From Gammaproteobacteria bacterium (GTDB lineage: Bacteria > Pseudomonadota > Gammaproteobacteria > S012-40), in contig JALUUH010000036.1 of assembly GCA_027021445.1 (NCBI GenBank), positions 1 through 58,997 on the forward strand: DNA of 58,997 bases, read 5' to 3'. The notes under the pieces are model-generated. The model saw only the letters and a list, made by a program, of their open reading frames with translations, made no database searches and was not told the DNA's origin. The position numbers were made by a program, and so were the translations under genes. Shown in pieces: positions 45,082 to 52,761 of this stretch; position 1 is the first letter of the stretch, and each line of letters begins with the position of its first letter.

Positions 45082-46392
45082 CTAGGAACGTTTTAATACC
45101 GCAAGCAAGGTTTCAACCGCAGTATTAAAAATGGCCTCGTTGCCTTCCCAACCATCAAAATCTGCGACCATACGTGCTTTTAAAAGATGTGATTTTCCAC
45201 TCACCCAATAGCCGCTTGTTAGCTGGGCATCAAGATTCAGCGGCAGTAGAACCGTGTCGTCTAAGGGCGCATGACGCATCGATGGATCACTTTTTTTGAG
45301 TAAACCGTCTACTTCAGAATCCAGCCAATCACTACCCAAGGACGCTTCTGAGCAACAAAGCAATACTTTTTCCCAAGGCTTGACGATTCGCTTAATCTTT
45401 ACTAACACCGTTTCACCAACATATCTTTTACGCTCGTCCGCCCAACAACGAATACCGCGCTGTTGTAACTGCTTCATTAGGCGAAATGCAAACCGCTTAT
45501 CTTTCTCACTAAAACAAATGTGGCAGGAATAATAAGATATAGCTTGGTGCAATATATCAGGCCAACTATCAATGAGTTTTTTGGGTAAACCACATCCATT
45601 CAGAAAAATAACCGACAACTCACCCGACTGCTGTAAGGTTTGGAAATCAACAAAACTAGATGCTCTATGCTGACATGTATCAAGATTATTAATCGCCCCT
45701 AAATTCACATCGACTAATACCGTATTACAAAAATAAGCACCTTCAAAATCAGCATTTTCCAAACTTGCTCGGCGTAAATTAGCAAAACTCAGATTGACAT
45801 TTTTCATATCAATACTGTGTAACCTAGCCCCGGTTAAATTTGCTTCACTCATATCCGCTGCTATTAATACAGCGCCCGATAAATCCGCATTCACTAATTG
45901 TGCATAACTCAAATTGGCTTTTTCGAGCTTCGATAAACTCATATTTGCATTATTAAGATTGGCTCTACTGAGATAAGCAGAAGAAAGTTTTGCATTGCTC
46001 AGATTGGCGCGGTAAAGGTTGGCGCGTAATAGATATGCCTGCTCAAGTGATGCATAGCTCAAACTCGAAGAATTTAGATCAGCATTTTCTAAGTGAGCAT
46101 AATCTAAATTACAAACACTCATATTTGCATGATTTAGCTTTGCAGCATTGAGCGTAGCATGATTAAGATTTGCGTGGCTTAAATTCGCGTTTTCCAAATT
46201 TGCGACACTCAGATAGGCATTGTGTAGATTGGCCTCGCTTAAATTAGTTTCGCTTAAATCAATCCCACTAAGCTCTTCCCCGTTCAATTCCGCTTTACTT
46301 AGATCCGGTTTTATTTTGGGGTTTTCTCGTCGCCAGATATTCCAAGCATCCACGCCTTCCTTCAGTTTTTTTACATGTCCCTTATCAGCCAT
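45082..46392 (-). CDS. Pentapeptide-repeat protein fused to a C-terminal TIR domain
   Basis: 436 residues. Residues about 30-240 are pentapeptide repeats (A/N-L-x-x-A pattern: NLSEA, NLHNA, NLENA, HANLN, NADLS), forming a right-handed beta helix of about 40 units. A TIR domain covers about 287-400: it starts YYSCHICFSEKDKRFA (box 1-like), continues with RGIRCWADERKRYVGE (box 2 region), and has the WxxxE motif WLDSE with W356 and E360, the position of the catalytic Glu in NAD-cleaving TIRs such as SARM1. The C-terminus VLLPLNLD gives box 3-like material. TIR domains in bacteria often degrade NAD+ or make cyclic ADP-ribose signals in defence, or act as effectors. The gene stands alone, with no adjacent SMODS, Thoeris or SEFIR partner. 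Beta-helix and TIR fusion suggests a sensor-effector. Confidence 0.88.
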   Translation of the reverse strand: MADKGHVKKLKEGVDAWNIWRRENPKIKPDLSKAELNGEELSGIDLSETNLSEANLHNAYLSVANLENANLSHANLNHATLNAAKLNHANMSVCNLDYAHLENADLNSSSLSYASLEQAYLLRANLYRANLSNAKLSSAYLSRANLNNANMSLSKLEKANLSYAQLVNADLSGAVLIAADMSEANLTGARLHSIDMKNVNLSFANLRRASLENADFEGAYFCNTVLVDVNLGAINNLDTCQHRASSFVDFQTLQQSGELSVIFLNGCGLPKKLIDSWPDILHQAISYYSCHICFSEKDKRFAFRLMKQLQQRGIRCWADERKRYVGETVLVKIKRIVKPWEKVLLCCSEASLGSDWLDSEVDGLLKKSDPSMRHAPLDDTVLLPLNLDAQLTSGYWVSGKSHLLKARMVADFDGWEGNEAIFNTAVETLLAVLKRS

Positions 46393-46490
46393 TGATTAAT
46401 ATTCCATTTAATCTCGTAAAAAACTCATGGAGCAAAATGTAGATTTAGAGCCGCTAATACTTACATGAATTTATCGGGCAAAATATTTTT

Positions 46491-46778
46491 TTATTTAATT
46501 TCTTCAATATAAGTTCTTATAATCGGCGTTTGCACATATATTTTTTTTCCATCTTCTACGGCCCAAAAATAATAATAACCTTTGGCAGGTTCACTGGTCA
46601 CCTTACTATCCATCACCGTCCAGGTTTTTACATGGCTACCTTCAGTAAACGTAACTTTGTAATCACCCTCTAGCCAGCTAACCCCCAAGCGCGATATTTT
46701 ATTCTGCTGCTCTTCCGAGCAAGCCGTTAATAAAACAAACACCGTAACGATTAAAGATAACAACACGAAATTTTTCAT
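46491..46778 (-). CDS. Small lipoprotein, 95 residues
   Basis: The ATG at 46778 follows GAGGATTTAAAA and gives a lipoprotein signal (MKNFVLLSLIVTVFVLLTAC, lipobox LTAC). An open stretch upstream is not used. The mature part of about 75 residues is beta-rich (YKVTFTEGSHVKTWTV, GYYYFWAVEDGKKIYVQTP) with no family I recognise. It is divergent from the TetR gene, whose operator lies 103 bases upstream of this start, so it may be co-regulated. Confidence 0.7.
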   Translation of the reverse strand: MKNFVLLSLIVTVFVLLTACSEEQQNKISRLGVSWLEGDYKVTFTEGSHVKTWTVMDSKVTSEPAKGYYYFWAVEDGKKIYVQTPIIRTYIEEIK

Positions 46779-46880
46779 TTTTAAATCCTCAACTTTTAGA
46801 ACCAGAAACCTTAACACTGAAAATGCTTTTGCGACAATCGGATACATAGCCCCATACAAGTCAGCAAATCAGAAAGCCTT

Positions 46881-46906
46881 GTATACTTACCTACTAGTAA
46901 GTATAC
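46881..46906. promoter_or_regulatory. Palindromic operator upstream of the TetR gene
   Basis: A perfect ten-base inverted repeat, GTATACTTAC / GTAAGTATAC, around a six-base spacer. It ends seven bases before the tetR ATG and overlaps the place where its ribosome site would be. The core CTTACCTAnTAnTAAGTAA also appears at 47530. Autorepression is the natural reading. Confidence 0.85.
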
Positions 46907-46913
46907 TCCAGAA

Positions 46914-47492
46914 ATGAATAAACAAGATACGAGACAAGCCATACTCGACATAACTGCGGAACTTATCCAAGAACTTGGCTATAAAGGCTTGAGCTACAAA
47001 CATATTTCCGAACGTTTGGGCGTGAAAAATGCGGCTATTCATTATTATTTTCCTGCCAAGGCTGATCTTGGAAGCGCCTATGTGGAACAAATGATCGTAC
47101 AATTTGAGCAGTATAGAGATCATTTAAACAGCAAATATGGCGATCAGCCGGTGCGCCTGCTCAATGGACTAACCGCTATTCCACGTAGCTTTATATCCAA
47201 ACAAGGTATGAGCTGTCCGTTAGGAACTTTGGATGCAGAACGAAACTTTCTACCGGAATCAATGTTATTGGCTAGTCGCCAATTAAGCCGACTGCTCTGC
47301 GAGTGGCTCACTGAAATTTTAGAAAAAGGGCAAAAACAACAGCTCATGCACTTTTCAGGAGTAGCAAATAACAAGGCTTTAGCAATCTTGTCTATGCTAC
47401 AAGGTGCCTCCCTAATGGCCTCAGCAAATCAAGCCCAGATTTATGAAGATGTTATTGAGCAATTATTTTTAGACTTAGCGATTAAATCCTAA
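46914..47492 (+). CDS. TetR family transcriptional regulator
   Basis: 192 residues. The N-terminal HTH reads ILDITAELIQELGYKGLSYKHISERLGVKNAAIHYYFPAKADL, with the usual TetR helix 3 (NAAIHYYFPAK). The C-terminal ligand domain (about 60-190) contains a cysteine in GMSCPLGTLDAE, as in the group regulating redox or aldehyde responses (NemR-like members have such cysteines). The ligand is unknown. A palindrome at 46881-46906 and a second one before the hydrolase gene suggest it represses itself and that gene, perhaps also the divergent lipoprotein. Confidence 0.93.
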   Translation: MNKQDTRQAILDITAELIQELGYKGLSYKHISERLGVKNAAIHYYFPAKADLGSAYVEQMIVQFEQYRDHLNSKYGDQPVRLLNGLTAIPRSFISKQGMSCPLGTLDAERNFLPESMLLASRQLSRLLCEWLTEILEKGQKQQLMHFSGVANNKALAILSMLQGASLMASANQAQIYEDVIEQLFLDLAIKS

Positions 47493-47529
47493 TTTCATTT
47501 TAAATTGATAGCTTAGGAACGTGCACGCT

Positions 47530-47551
47530 CCTTACCTATTAATAAGTAAGG
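47530..47551. promoter_or_regulatory. Second palindromic operator, upstream of the alpha/beta hydrolase gene
   Basis: CCTTACCTATTAATAAGTAAGG is a 22-base palindrome with one imperfect pair. Its half site matches the operator at 46881 (CTTACCTA...TAAGTAA). It ends seven bases before the hydrolase ATG and includes that gene's AAGGAA ribosome site, so binding would block expression. Confidence 0.8.
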
Positions 47552-47558
47552 AACATCC

Positions 47559-48413
47559 ATGCGAGATATAAAAATATATTTACAGCAAATACTGCAAAAA
47601 AGCCTAGGAATGACTTCTCATGTTGCACCAAGCTTATGTGCGCATATTGCGTTCCAGCAATGGTTAAAAACATATCGCCATAAACCACCAAAGCGCGAAT
47701 TAATATGGGATTCTTCGGCCAAAAAGCAGTTTATCAACAGTCATTGGGGAAAACTCAATGTTCTGACCTGGCCAGCCCAGGGCCCCAAAATATTATTAGT
47801 TCACGGCTGGAATGGCCGCGCCAGCCAGATGGGTGCTTTTGCCGAGCCATTGAATAATGCAGGCTTTGAAGTGATCGCTATTGATTTACCGGGTCACGGC
47901 GCTTCTTCGGGTAAATCCAGTCACTTACCCGCTAGCGCTCAAGCCTTGTTAGCGGCTCAGCAATATTTTGGCCCGTTTCACGCTATCATTGGCCATAGTT
48001 TCGGCGGAGCTGCCAGCCTGCTTGCCGTTAGCGAAGGCCTGAAAACTCAAGCGCTAATTACCCTTGGATCACCGTCCAAACTCGAATGGGTATTAGATAT
48101 TTATGTAGAATTTCTAAAATTTAGCCCCACCGCAAAACTCAAGCTCGGCAAGCTCGTAGAGCATAAGTTTGGCACTGACATCTGGCAACGTTGCAATATG
48201 GAAGTGCAAGCCTCTTTATTAACCACGCCAGGGCTTGTCATTCATGACGCCGACGATAAAGAAGTTCCGTATTATCACGCTGAAGCGGTTAGTAAGGCTT
48301 GGTCAGCGTCAATCGTTAAAACCAGTGGCCTAGGACATCGGCGAATACTACGGGATAACAATGTGATAAAAATCACGGTAAATTTTATTCAAGCACAGAC
48401 ACAAACGAAGTAA
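47559..48413 (+). CDS. Alpha/beta hydrolase
   Basis: 284 residues. The core strand-turn LLVHGWNGRASQ gives the oxyanion region HGW, the nucleophile elbow is GHSFGGA with Ser near residue 151, and the acid and His come late (VIHDADDKEVPYY and GLGHRRIL, the His near 266). This is a complete catalytic triad. The substrate cannot be predicted. The pairing with TetR and its operators suggests an inducible esterase or detoxifying hydrolase. It shares the strand with tetR, 66 bases downstream. Confidence 0.88.
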   Translation: MRDIKIYLQQILQKSLGMTSHVAPSLCAHIAFQQWLKTYRHKPPKRELIWDSSAKKQFINSHWGKLNVLTWPAQGPKILLVHGWNGRASQMGAFAEPLNNAGFEVIAIDLPGHGASSGKSSHLPASAQALLAAQQYFGPFHAIIGHSFGGAASLLAVSEGLKTQALITLGSPSKLEWVLDIYVEFLKFSPTAKLKLGKLVEHKFGTDIWQRCNMEVQASLLTTPGLVIHDADDKEVPYYHAEAVSKAWSASIVKTSGLGHRRILRDNNVIKITVNFIQAQTQTK

Positions 48414-48444
48414 GAGATGAGGCAAAAATTAAAACACCAATATT

Positions 48445-48672
48445 TTATCTTTCAATATTACGATGGGCATTACGTTTGAATATATTCGCTAAATCAATAT
48501 TAAAATATCTTAAGCAAGAAAGTAGAATAAAAACAGCCGTAGCTTCATCAAGATTTCCAAGAAAAGGAATATTATCGGGAATTAACTCAAATATTCCCGC
48601 ACCAGGATTAAGGATATAAAACAGTGATGCCAAGCCGATTAATACTACAAACACAGGTTTCATATTATTCAT
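48445..48672 (-). CDS. Small DUF1232 (YkvA-like) membrane protein
   Basis: 75 residues with one clear N-terminal helix (PVFVVLIGLASLFYIL) and the DUF1232 core ELIPDNIPFLGNLDEATAVFILLSCLRYF, whose DxIPxxxPxLGxLDD pattern is diagnostic. The C-terminus is short and basic (IFKRNAHRN). Function unknown, inner membrane expected. It is convergent with the hydrolase gene. Confidence 0.75.
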   Translation of the reverse strand: MNNMKPVFVVLIGLASLFYILNPGAGIFELIPDNIPFLGNLDEATAVFILLSCLRYFNIDLANIFKRNAHRNIER

Positions 48673-48731
48673 TCCAGTAGTGATACCTTTCGGTGAGGCT
48701 TAGGAACAGGAAGTTATTCCGCACCCATTCC

Positions 48732-49046
48732 TTACTTTCGAATATTTCGAATCGTATTGATCGGTGTTATTTTTTCTTGCTTGCGCGCATTCGCATCTTT
48801 AAAAGGCTTATTCAATATTTGGCACTCAATAACATCTTGCACTCCAACCTTCCCAGTGACCGGTGAATTAATCCAAACGTGTCGCGCAGCACGCGCAGCC
48901 ATTCCTACGCTATTCATCTCGACAATAACCAAATAACGCAAAGAATCAGAAGCCTTCACATAACACTTATAATCACCCGCATTAGCTTGCGAAATAGTCG
49001 TCATAAATAATATAAAAAATAACAACGCTGTTTTTACATTTCTCAT
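48732..49046 (-). CDS. Small exported protein, 104 residues, unrecognised
   Basis: A signal peptide (NVKTALLFFILFMTTISQANA) and a mature part of about 80 residues with two Cys (DYKCYVKAS, DVIECQIL) likely to form a disulfide. It contains RYLVIVEMNSVGMAARAARHVW. No family is recognised. It is probably periplasmic. It could form a unit with the DUF1232 gene downstream (59 bases). Confidence 0.65.
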   Translation of the reverse strand: MRNVKTALLFFILFMTTISQANAGDYKCYVKASDSLRYLVIVEMNSVGMAARAARHVWINSPVTGKVGVQDVIECQILNKPFKDANARKQEKITPINTIRNIRK

Positions 49047-49058
49047 ATCACAAACCCA

Positions 49059-49148
49059 TTAAATATCGAGTACTATACCCTGACTTTCATAAACGGTTTC
49101 TACAGGATAACGCATACTATGTCCAGCAACGACATATTTATTCAGTTG
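49059..49148 (-). pseudogene. Possible 3' remnant of an interrupted gene
   Basis: About 29 codons read NKYVVAGHSMRYPVETVYES and on to QGIVLDI and a stop at 49059, with no start codon context before the adjacent repeat fragments at 49145-49233. The composition is protein-like. It may be the tail of a gene truncated by the repeats, or chance. Confidence 0.25.
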
Positions 49149-49172
49149 TTCCTGCTAAGTGCGGAATGAATC
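49145..49172. repeat. Fragment of repeat family 2, inverted
   Basis: GTTCCTGCTAAGTGCGGAATGAATCGG is, on the opposite strand, close to the right edge of copy A (CCATTCCGCACTTAGCGGGAAC at 39030-39050). The rest of the element is absent here. It abuts a family 1 fragment. Confidence 0.5.
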
Positions 49173-49190
49173 GGGGAGTCTACGAAAAAC

Positions 49191-49234
49191 CAGGCTTGTT
49201 CGCAGTAGGTCAGTCTGTTCTCGGACAGGCTCCT
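49191..49234. repeat. Inverted-repeat element, family 1, copy 3 (one end only)
   Basis: GGCTTGTTCGCAGTAGGTC followed by AGTCTGTTCTCGGACAGGCTCC matches the right end of copy 2 with two mismatches in about 41 bases. The left end is absent. The terminal TCCTAG of the element lies on the stop codon of the Sel1 gene (TAG at 49233-49235 on the minus strand). Confidence 0.8.
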
Positions 49235-51410
49235 AGGGTGTGTCGTCCATTAATATGGCCAAATAATCAATCGCTAACTGGCAGCCTTGTCTTGCAGATT
49301 TATCCAGCATTTCCTTGCCTCGCTTGCTATCTGCAAGCACTCCAAGCCCCATAATCATCATTTTCCCAATCTGGTAATCAGCCTCTGCCAATCCTTCTTG
49401 TGATGATTTACCAAACCATCTAAAAGCTTCTTCGTGATTGATGGGTACTCCATCACCCGTCGCATGAATAATTCCCACATTATAATATACTTCAGCGAGA
49501 GCTAGCTCTCGCTTATTGATTTGCTGCATATCAGCTTTTAGAGAACCACCCTCTTTAGTTTCAGCAGTCGCGCACGTCTCATCAATAGGCATTGCAAGTT
49601 TTTGGCTTGTTTCTTCGGTGTCAACAATATCTACAGATACCAAACTCAGTTCTCGTGGCAAGCTTTCATGCAAAATATGTTGCTCACTACTTTCTTGTTC
49701 GCCTGAATGAGCGGCCCCCATAAACCCATAAGTCGCTTCACTCTCAGTGCTCTCTGTCAAAAAATATCCGACTTGTACAGACTCTATTTCTAACTCAGAA
49801 AATCTCACCGAAGTTTTTTGTCCTGAGGTTAAAAAACTTTCGAATTGAGCTTCATATTTTTCAGAAAAATATTGCGACAACATGTCTTTTGGCGAATATT
49901 GAAAATGGATAGATGCTTCATTTTTCGATGTAACAGAGTCAATATTCTGTTGAGAAACGCTAAAATAATTTTTAATCAATCGCCTTTTCCATATTATTCC
50001 TAACGCCATAAAAAAGAGTGAAGCCCCAATAATTCCAACGAGTATTTTTTTCGATCGGCTTGCATTGAAAAAAAATGACAATGTGTTATCTTGATGTTCT
50101 AGCATCGATATTTTATTTTCATTAATCAATAAAGCATCTATCATGAATAGTTTTTTTTCTGCTAAAACATGTCCTGCTGACGCTGCCAATCGATACCATG
50201 TTAACGCATCACGCAGGCTTTTTTTTACCCCGCGGCCCTGCTCATAAATAACACCCAACATATAGAAGGACGTTATATTAAATTTTCTTGCAGACTGCTT
50301 TAACCACGAAAGTGCTATTGTTTCATCATTTAACGCAGCCCCATACTGATTACCCCATAACAACAAATAGTCATTAGCAAGCTTGTATTCTTTAGTCGCT
50401 GACTTGCGAATCCAGGTTAAGCCTTCTTGAATGTCTTTATTAACACCATATCCAAGAATATGCAAAACACCTAATACGAACTGCGCTTCATCATTTTCTG
50501 TTCTAGCGGCGATTACTAGCTGTTTTGTAAACTCACTACCTAAGTTCAAGCCTTTCAGATACTGTGCAAAGATATGCTTCAAGCTTAAGCTTGAAGCCCC
50601 CACTAGTACAGAATTATTCGAGTTAATATTATTGCGATCATGAACGGAGTCAGTTGTCTTCGTTTGCAATTGCTCGCTCATGCCCTGCGCTAGCTTTTGC
50701 TCTAATAAATTGAGCGCGAGTGATTCATTATCCGGCAAGGCTAAACGAAAATCTTGTACAAGTATCGAAAAATTCGTATTTTCTATTTCGTATACTTCTT
50801 GTATTAAGTATTCAGCGATGCGATTTCCATTAATGGCCGACTCATGCAGTAAAGCGATTCCTTCATCTTGATTTTTTACCGTACCTATTCCCAATAAAAC
50901 CATCATTCCCAACCTCAGCTGCGCCCAATCATGCTCTTGCGCACTGGCTCTTCGATACCATTTTATGGCTACTTGATCATCACTTTTAACGCCATTACCT
51001 ATTTCATATGAATAGCCAAGTTGGTACTGAGCTTCAGCGTCACCGGCTTGTGCTTCTGCTAAATACCAAGCCACAACAATCGAATCACTCAAGGTCACAG
51101 AATTAAGCAAGCTTGTTAGCCGTTTTTTTGCCTCAACATGCCCTCCATCAACACTACGCTGATAAAAAGCTTCTGCTTGTAAGCGATCTTTTTTTACTCC
51201 CTGGCCAATCTCATACATATGGCCCAGCAAAAAAGAGGCATCTACATTACCCATCTGCGCCAAGGGACGCAGCAAGGTAAAAGCTTCTTCATACTCCCCT
51301 GCCTCATAAGCCAGCCGCGCATCATTTAAATCATTCGCATGCACCACTGACCACAAAGCAAGCACGAGCAATGCACAGCAATAATGAATTAACTTAATTT
51401 TTCTTGTCAT
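49233..51410 (-). CDS. Sel1-repeat protein with central membrane helix
   Basis: 725 residues. A signal peptide (LIHYCCALLVLALWSVVHA) is followed by several Sel1-type repeats of about 36 residues (DASFLLGHMYEIGQGVKKD, EAQYQLGYSYEIGNGVKSD, AQLRLGMMVLLGIGT, FYMLGVIYEQGRGVKKS). One membrane helix is near residues 455-475 (ILVGIIGASLFFMALGIIW), then about 130 residues of low similarity, and two more Sel1 repeats at the end (VYYNVGIIHATGDGVPIN, ADYQIGKMMIMGLGVLAD). Sel1 repeats scaffold protein contacts. The topology is periplasmic repeats, one helix and a second set on the other side. The final residues MDDTP end exactly at a repeat element, so the original C-terminus may have been longer. Confidence 0.88.
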   Translation of the reverse strand: MTRKIKLIHYCCALLVLALWSVVHANDLNDARLAYEAGEYEEAFTLLRPLAQMGNVDASFLLGHMYEIGQGVKKDRLQAEAFYQRSVDGGHVEAKKRLTSLLNSVTLSDSIVVAWYLAEAQAGDAEAQYQLGYSYEIGNGVKSDDQVAIKWYRRASAQEHDWAQLRLGMMVLLGIGTVKNQDEGIALLHESAINGNRIAEYLIQEVYEIENTNFSILVQDFRLALPDNESLALNLLEQKLAQGMSEQLQTKTTDSVHDRNNINSNNSVLVGASSLSLKHIFAQYLKGLNLGSEFTKQLVIAARTENDEAQFVLGVLHILGYGVNKDIQEGLTWIRKSATKEYKLANDYLLLWGNQYGAALNDETIALSWLKQSARKFNITSFYMLGVIYEQGRGVKKSLRDALTWYRLAASAGHVLAEKKLFMIDALLINENKISMLEHQDNTLSFFFNASRSKKILVGIIGASLFFMALGIIWKRRLIKNYFSVSQQNIDSVTSKNEASIHFQYSPKDMLSQYFSEKYEAQFESFLTSGQKTSVRFSELEIESVQVGYFLTESTESEATYGFMGAAHSGEQESSEQHILHESLPRELSLVSVDIVDTEETSQKLAMPIDETCATAETKEGGSLKADMQQINKRELALAEVYYNVGIIHATGDGVPINHEEAFRWFGKSSQEGLAEADYQIGKMMIMGLGVLADSKRGKEMLDKSARQGCQLAIDYLAILMDDTP

Positions 51411-51532
51411 TTAGAAACTAAACCTAGATTCAAATCAACCATGGACATAGAAAATCTAGGCCAGGATAGAGACTCAAAAATACGGTTCAAAAATCGCAAA
51501 CAAAACCCTAACGGCTAAGACCAGAGCTAAAC

Positions 51533-52567
51533 ATGAACTTTATTTACCTACTAATTTTATTGACTTCCTTAACATCAGCCAGCGCAGCTGCCCTTCATAA
51601 TAAGGAATTATTCTTTACCGCAGCCATTCAAGACCGGCCGGAATTCATTAAAAAATATTTAGCTGCCGGTGGAATAGTGGATACGTTTGATAAGTTTCAA
51701 CGCACGCCTCTAATGCACGCAGCACAACATGGACACATTCAGGCATGCAAGGAACTCATTTCACAAGGCGCAGACATTGAGTTAAAGGATTTACAGGGCA
51801 AAACCGCGCTTATCTGGGCTTCCTGGAGTGGCTACCCTGACGTTGTGCAGCTATTTATTGAAAAAGGTGCGGATATCAATGTGCGTGATGCGCAAGGCTA
51901 TAATGCTTTTTTCTGGGCCGTAAAAAGAAACTATCAAACGGCAGCTATCGCTCTTTTGCAACAAGGTTCGGAGGTAAATATTAGCAACATATATGGAATA
52001 ACACCTCTCATCATGAGCATCCAACGACGTTACCTTACGCTCGCCCAAACGCTAATTCAATCCGGTGTTGATCCCAATTTAACAGATAATCATGGGCGCA
52101 CCGCGTTGTCCTACGCGATTAAACTCGGATACAAAAACATGGAGACCTTACTCCTAGCACAGTCACGTATCGCCCAAGTACGTGATATTGAAGGCCACAC
52201 ACTGCTGCATACGGCTGCGCTTAACGGCAGAGCCGACCTCATAAATACCTTACTAATCAAACAAGTAGACATTAATGCAGTGACTCGGTCGGGAAACAAT
52301 GCGCTGATGCTCGCGACTTACAACAAGCATAAAACCGTCATGAGAATATTAATGAGTCAAGGAAGCAAGCTCAACGAAGCAAACAAATTAGGTAATACCG
52401 CATTACATCTTGCCGTGCAAACGGGAGACGAGCAAGTCGTATTCGAATTAATAAAAGCCGGTATCAAGCACCATGTGCGCAATAAGTCGGATGAAAAACC
52501 CATCGATATAGCACGCAATAAAAAATTTCCTAGCATTGTATTACTGCTGCAAAAACTCGATCATTAA
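51533..52567 (+). CDS. Exported ankyrin-repeat protein
   Basis: 344 residues. A signal peptide (NFIYLLILLTSLTSASAAA) precedes about nine ankyrin repeats of 33 residues, with the usual TPLMHAAQHGHIQACKELISQGADIELKD, TALIWASWSGYPDVVQLFIEKGAD, TLLHTAALNGRADLINTLL (each cited in part) and so on to the C-terminus. The repeats cover nearly the whole mature protein, so it is a pure binding scaffold in the periplasm. It is divergent from the Sel1-repeat gene (122 bases between starts), a pairing that could be a two-component interaction set. Confidence 0.88.
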   Translation: MNFIYLLILLTSLTSASAAALHNKELFFTAAIQDRPEFIKKYLAAGGIVDTFDKFQRTPLMHAAQHGHIQACKELISQGADIELKDLQGKTALIWASWSGYPDVVQLFIEKGADINVRDAQGYNAFFWAVKRNYQTAAIALLQQGSEVNISNIYGITPLIMSIQRRYLTLAQTLIQSGVDPNLTDNHGRTALSYAIKLGYKNMETLLLAQSRIAQVRDIEGHTLLHTAALNGRADLINTLLIKQVDINAVTRSGNNALMLATYNKHKTVMRILMSQGSKLNEANKLGNTALHLAVQTGDEQVVFELIKAGIKHHVRNKSDEKPIDIARNKKFPSIVLLLQKLDH

Positions 52568-52761
52568 ACACTTTTTGAGTCATAATCATCTGCCTCCATT
52601 TCGCTCAGCAGCAATCACTTTGCACCAATACTGTGCCCGACCTGCCCTCAAATATCAACCCACAATTCCTTTTTCTTATTTATATTCATAGTGTTACAAC
52701 AATGGCACATTCCCTGCCGTTATCTACGTTAATAATTAATATCGATAGTAGGTAGTTTCAA

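Noticed and set aside
46887-47123. 78-codon minus frame opposite tetR
   Set aside because: Antisense to the HTH region of a clear gene and no ribosome site.
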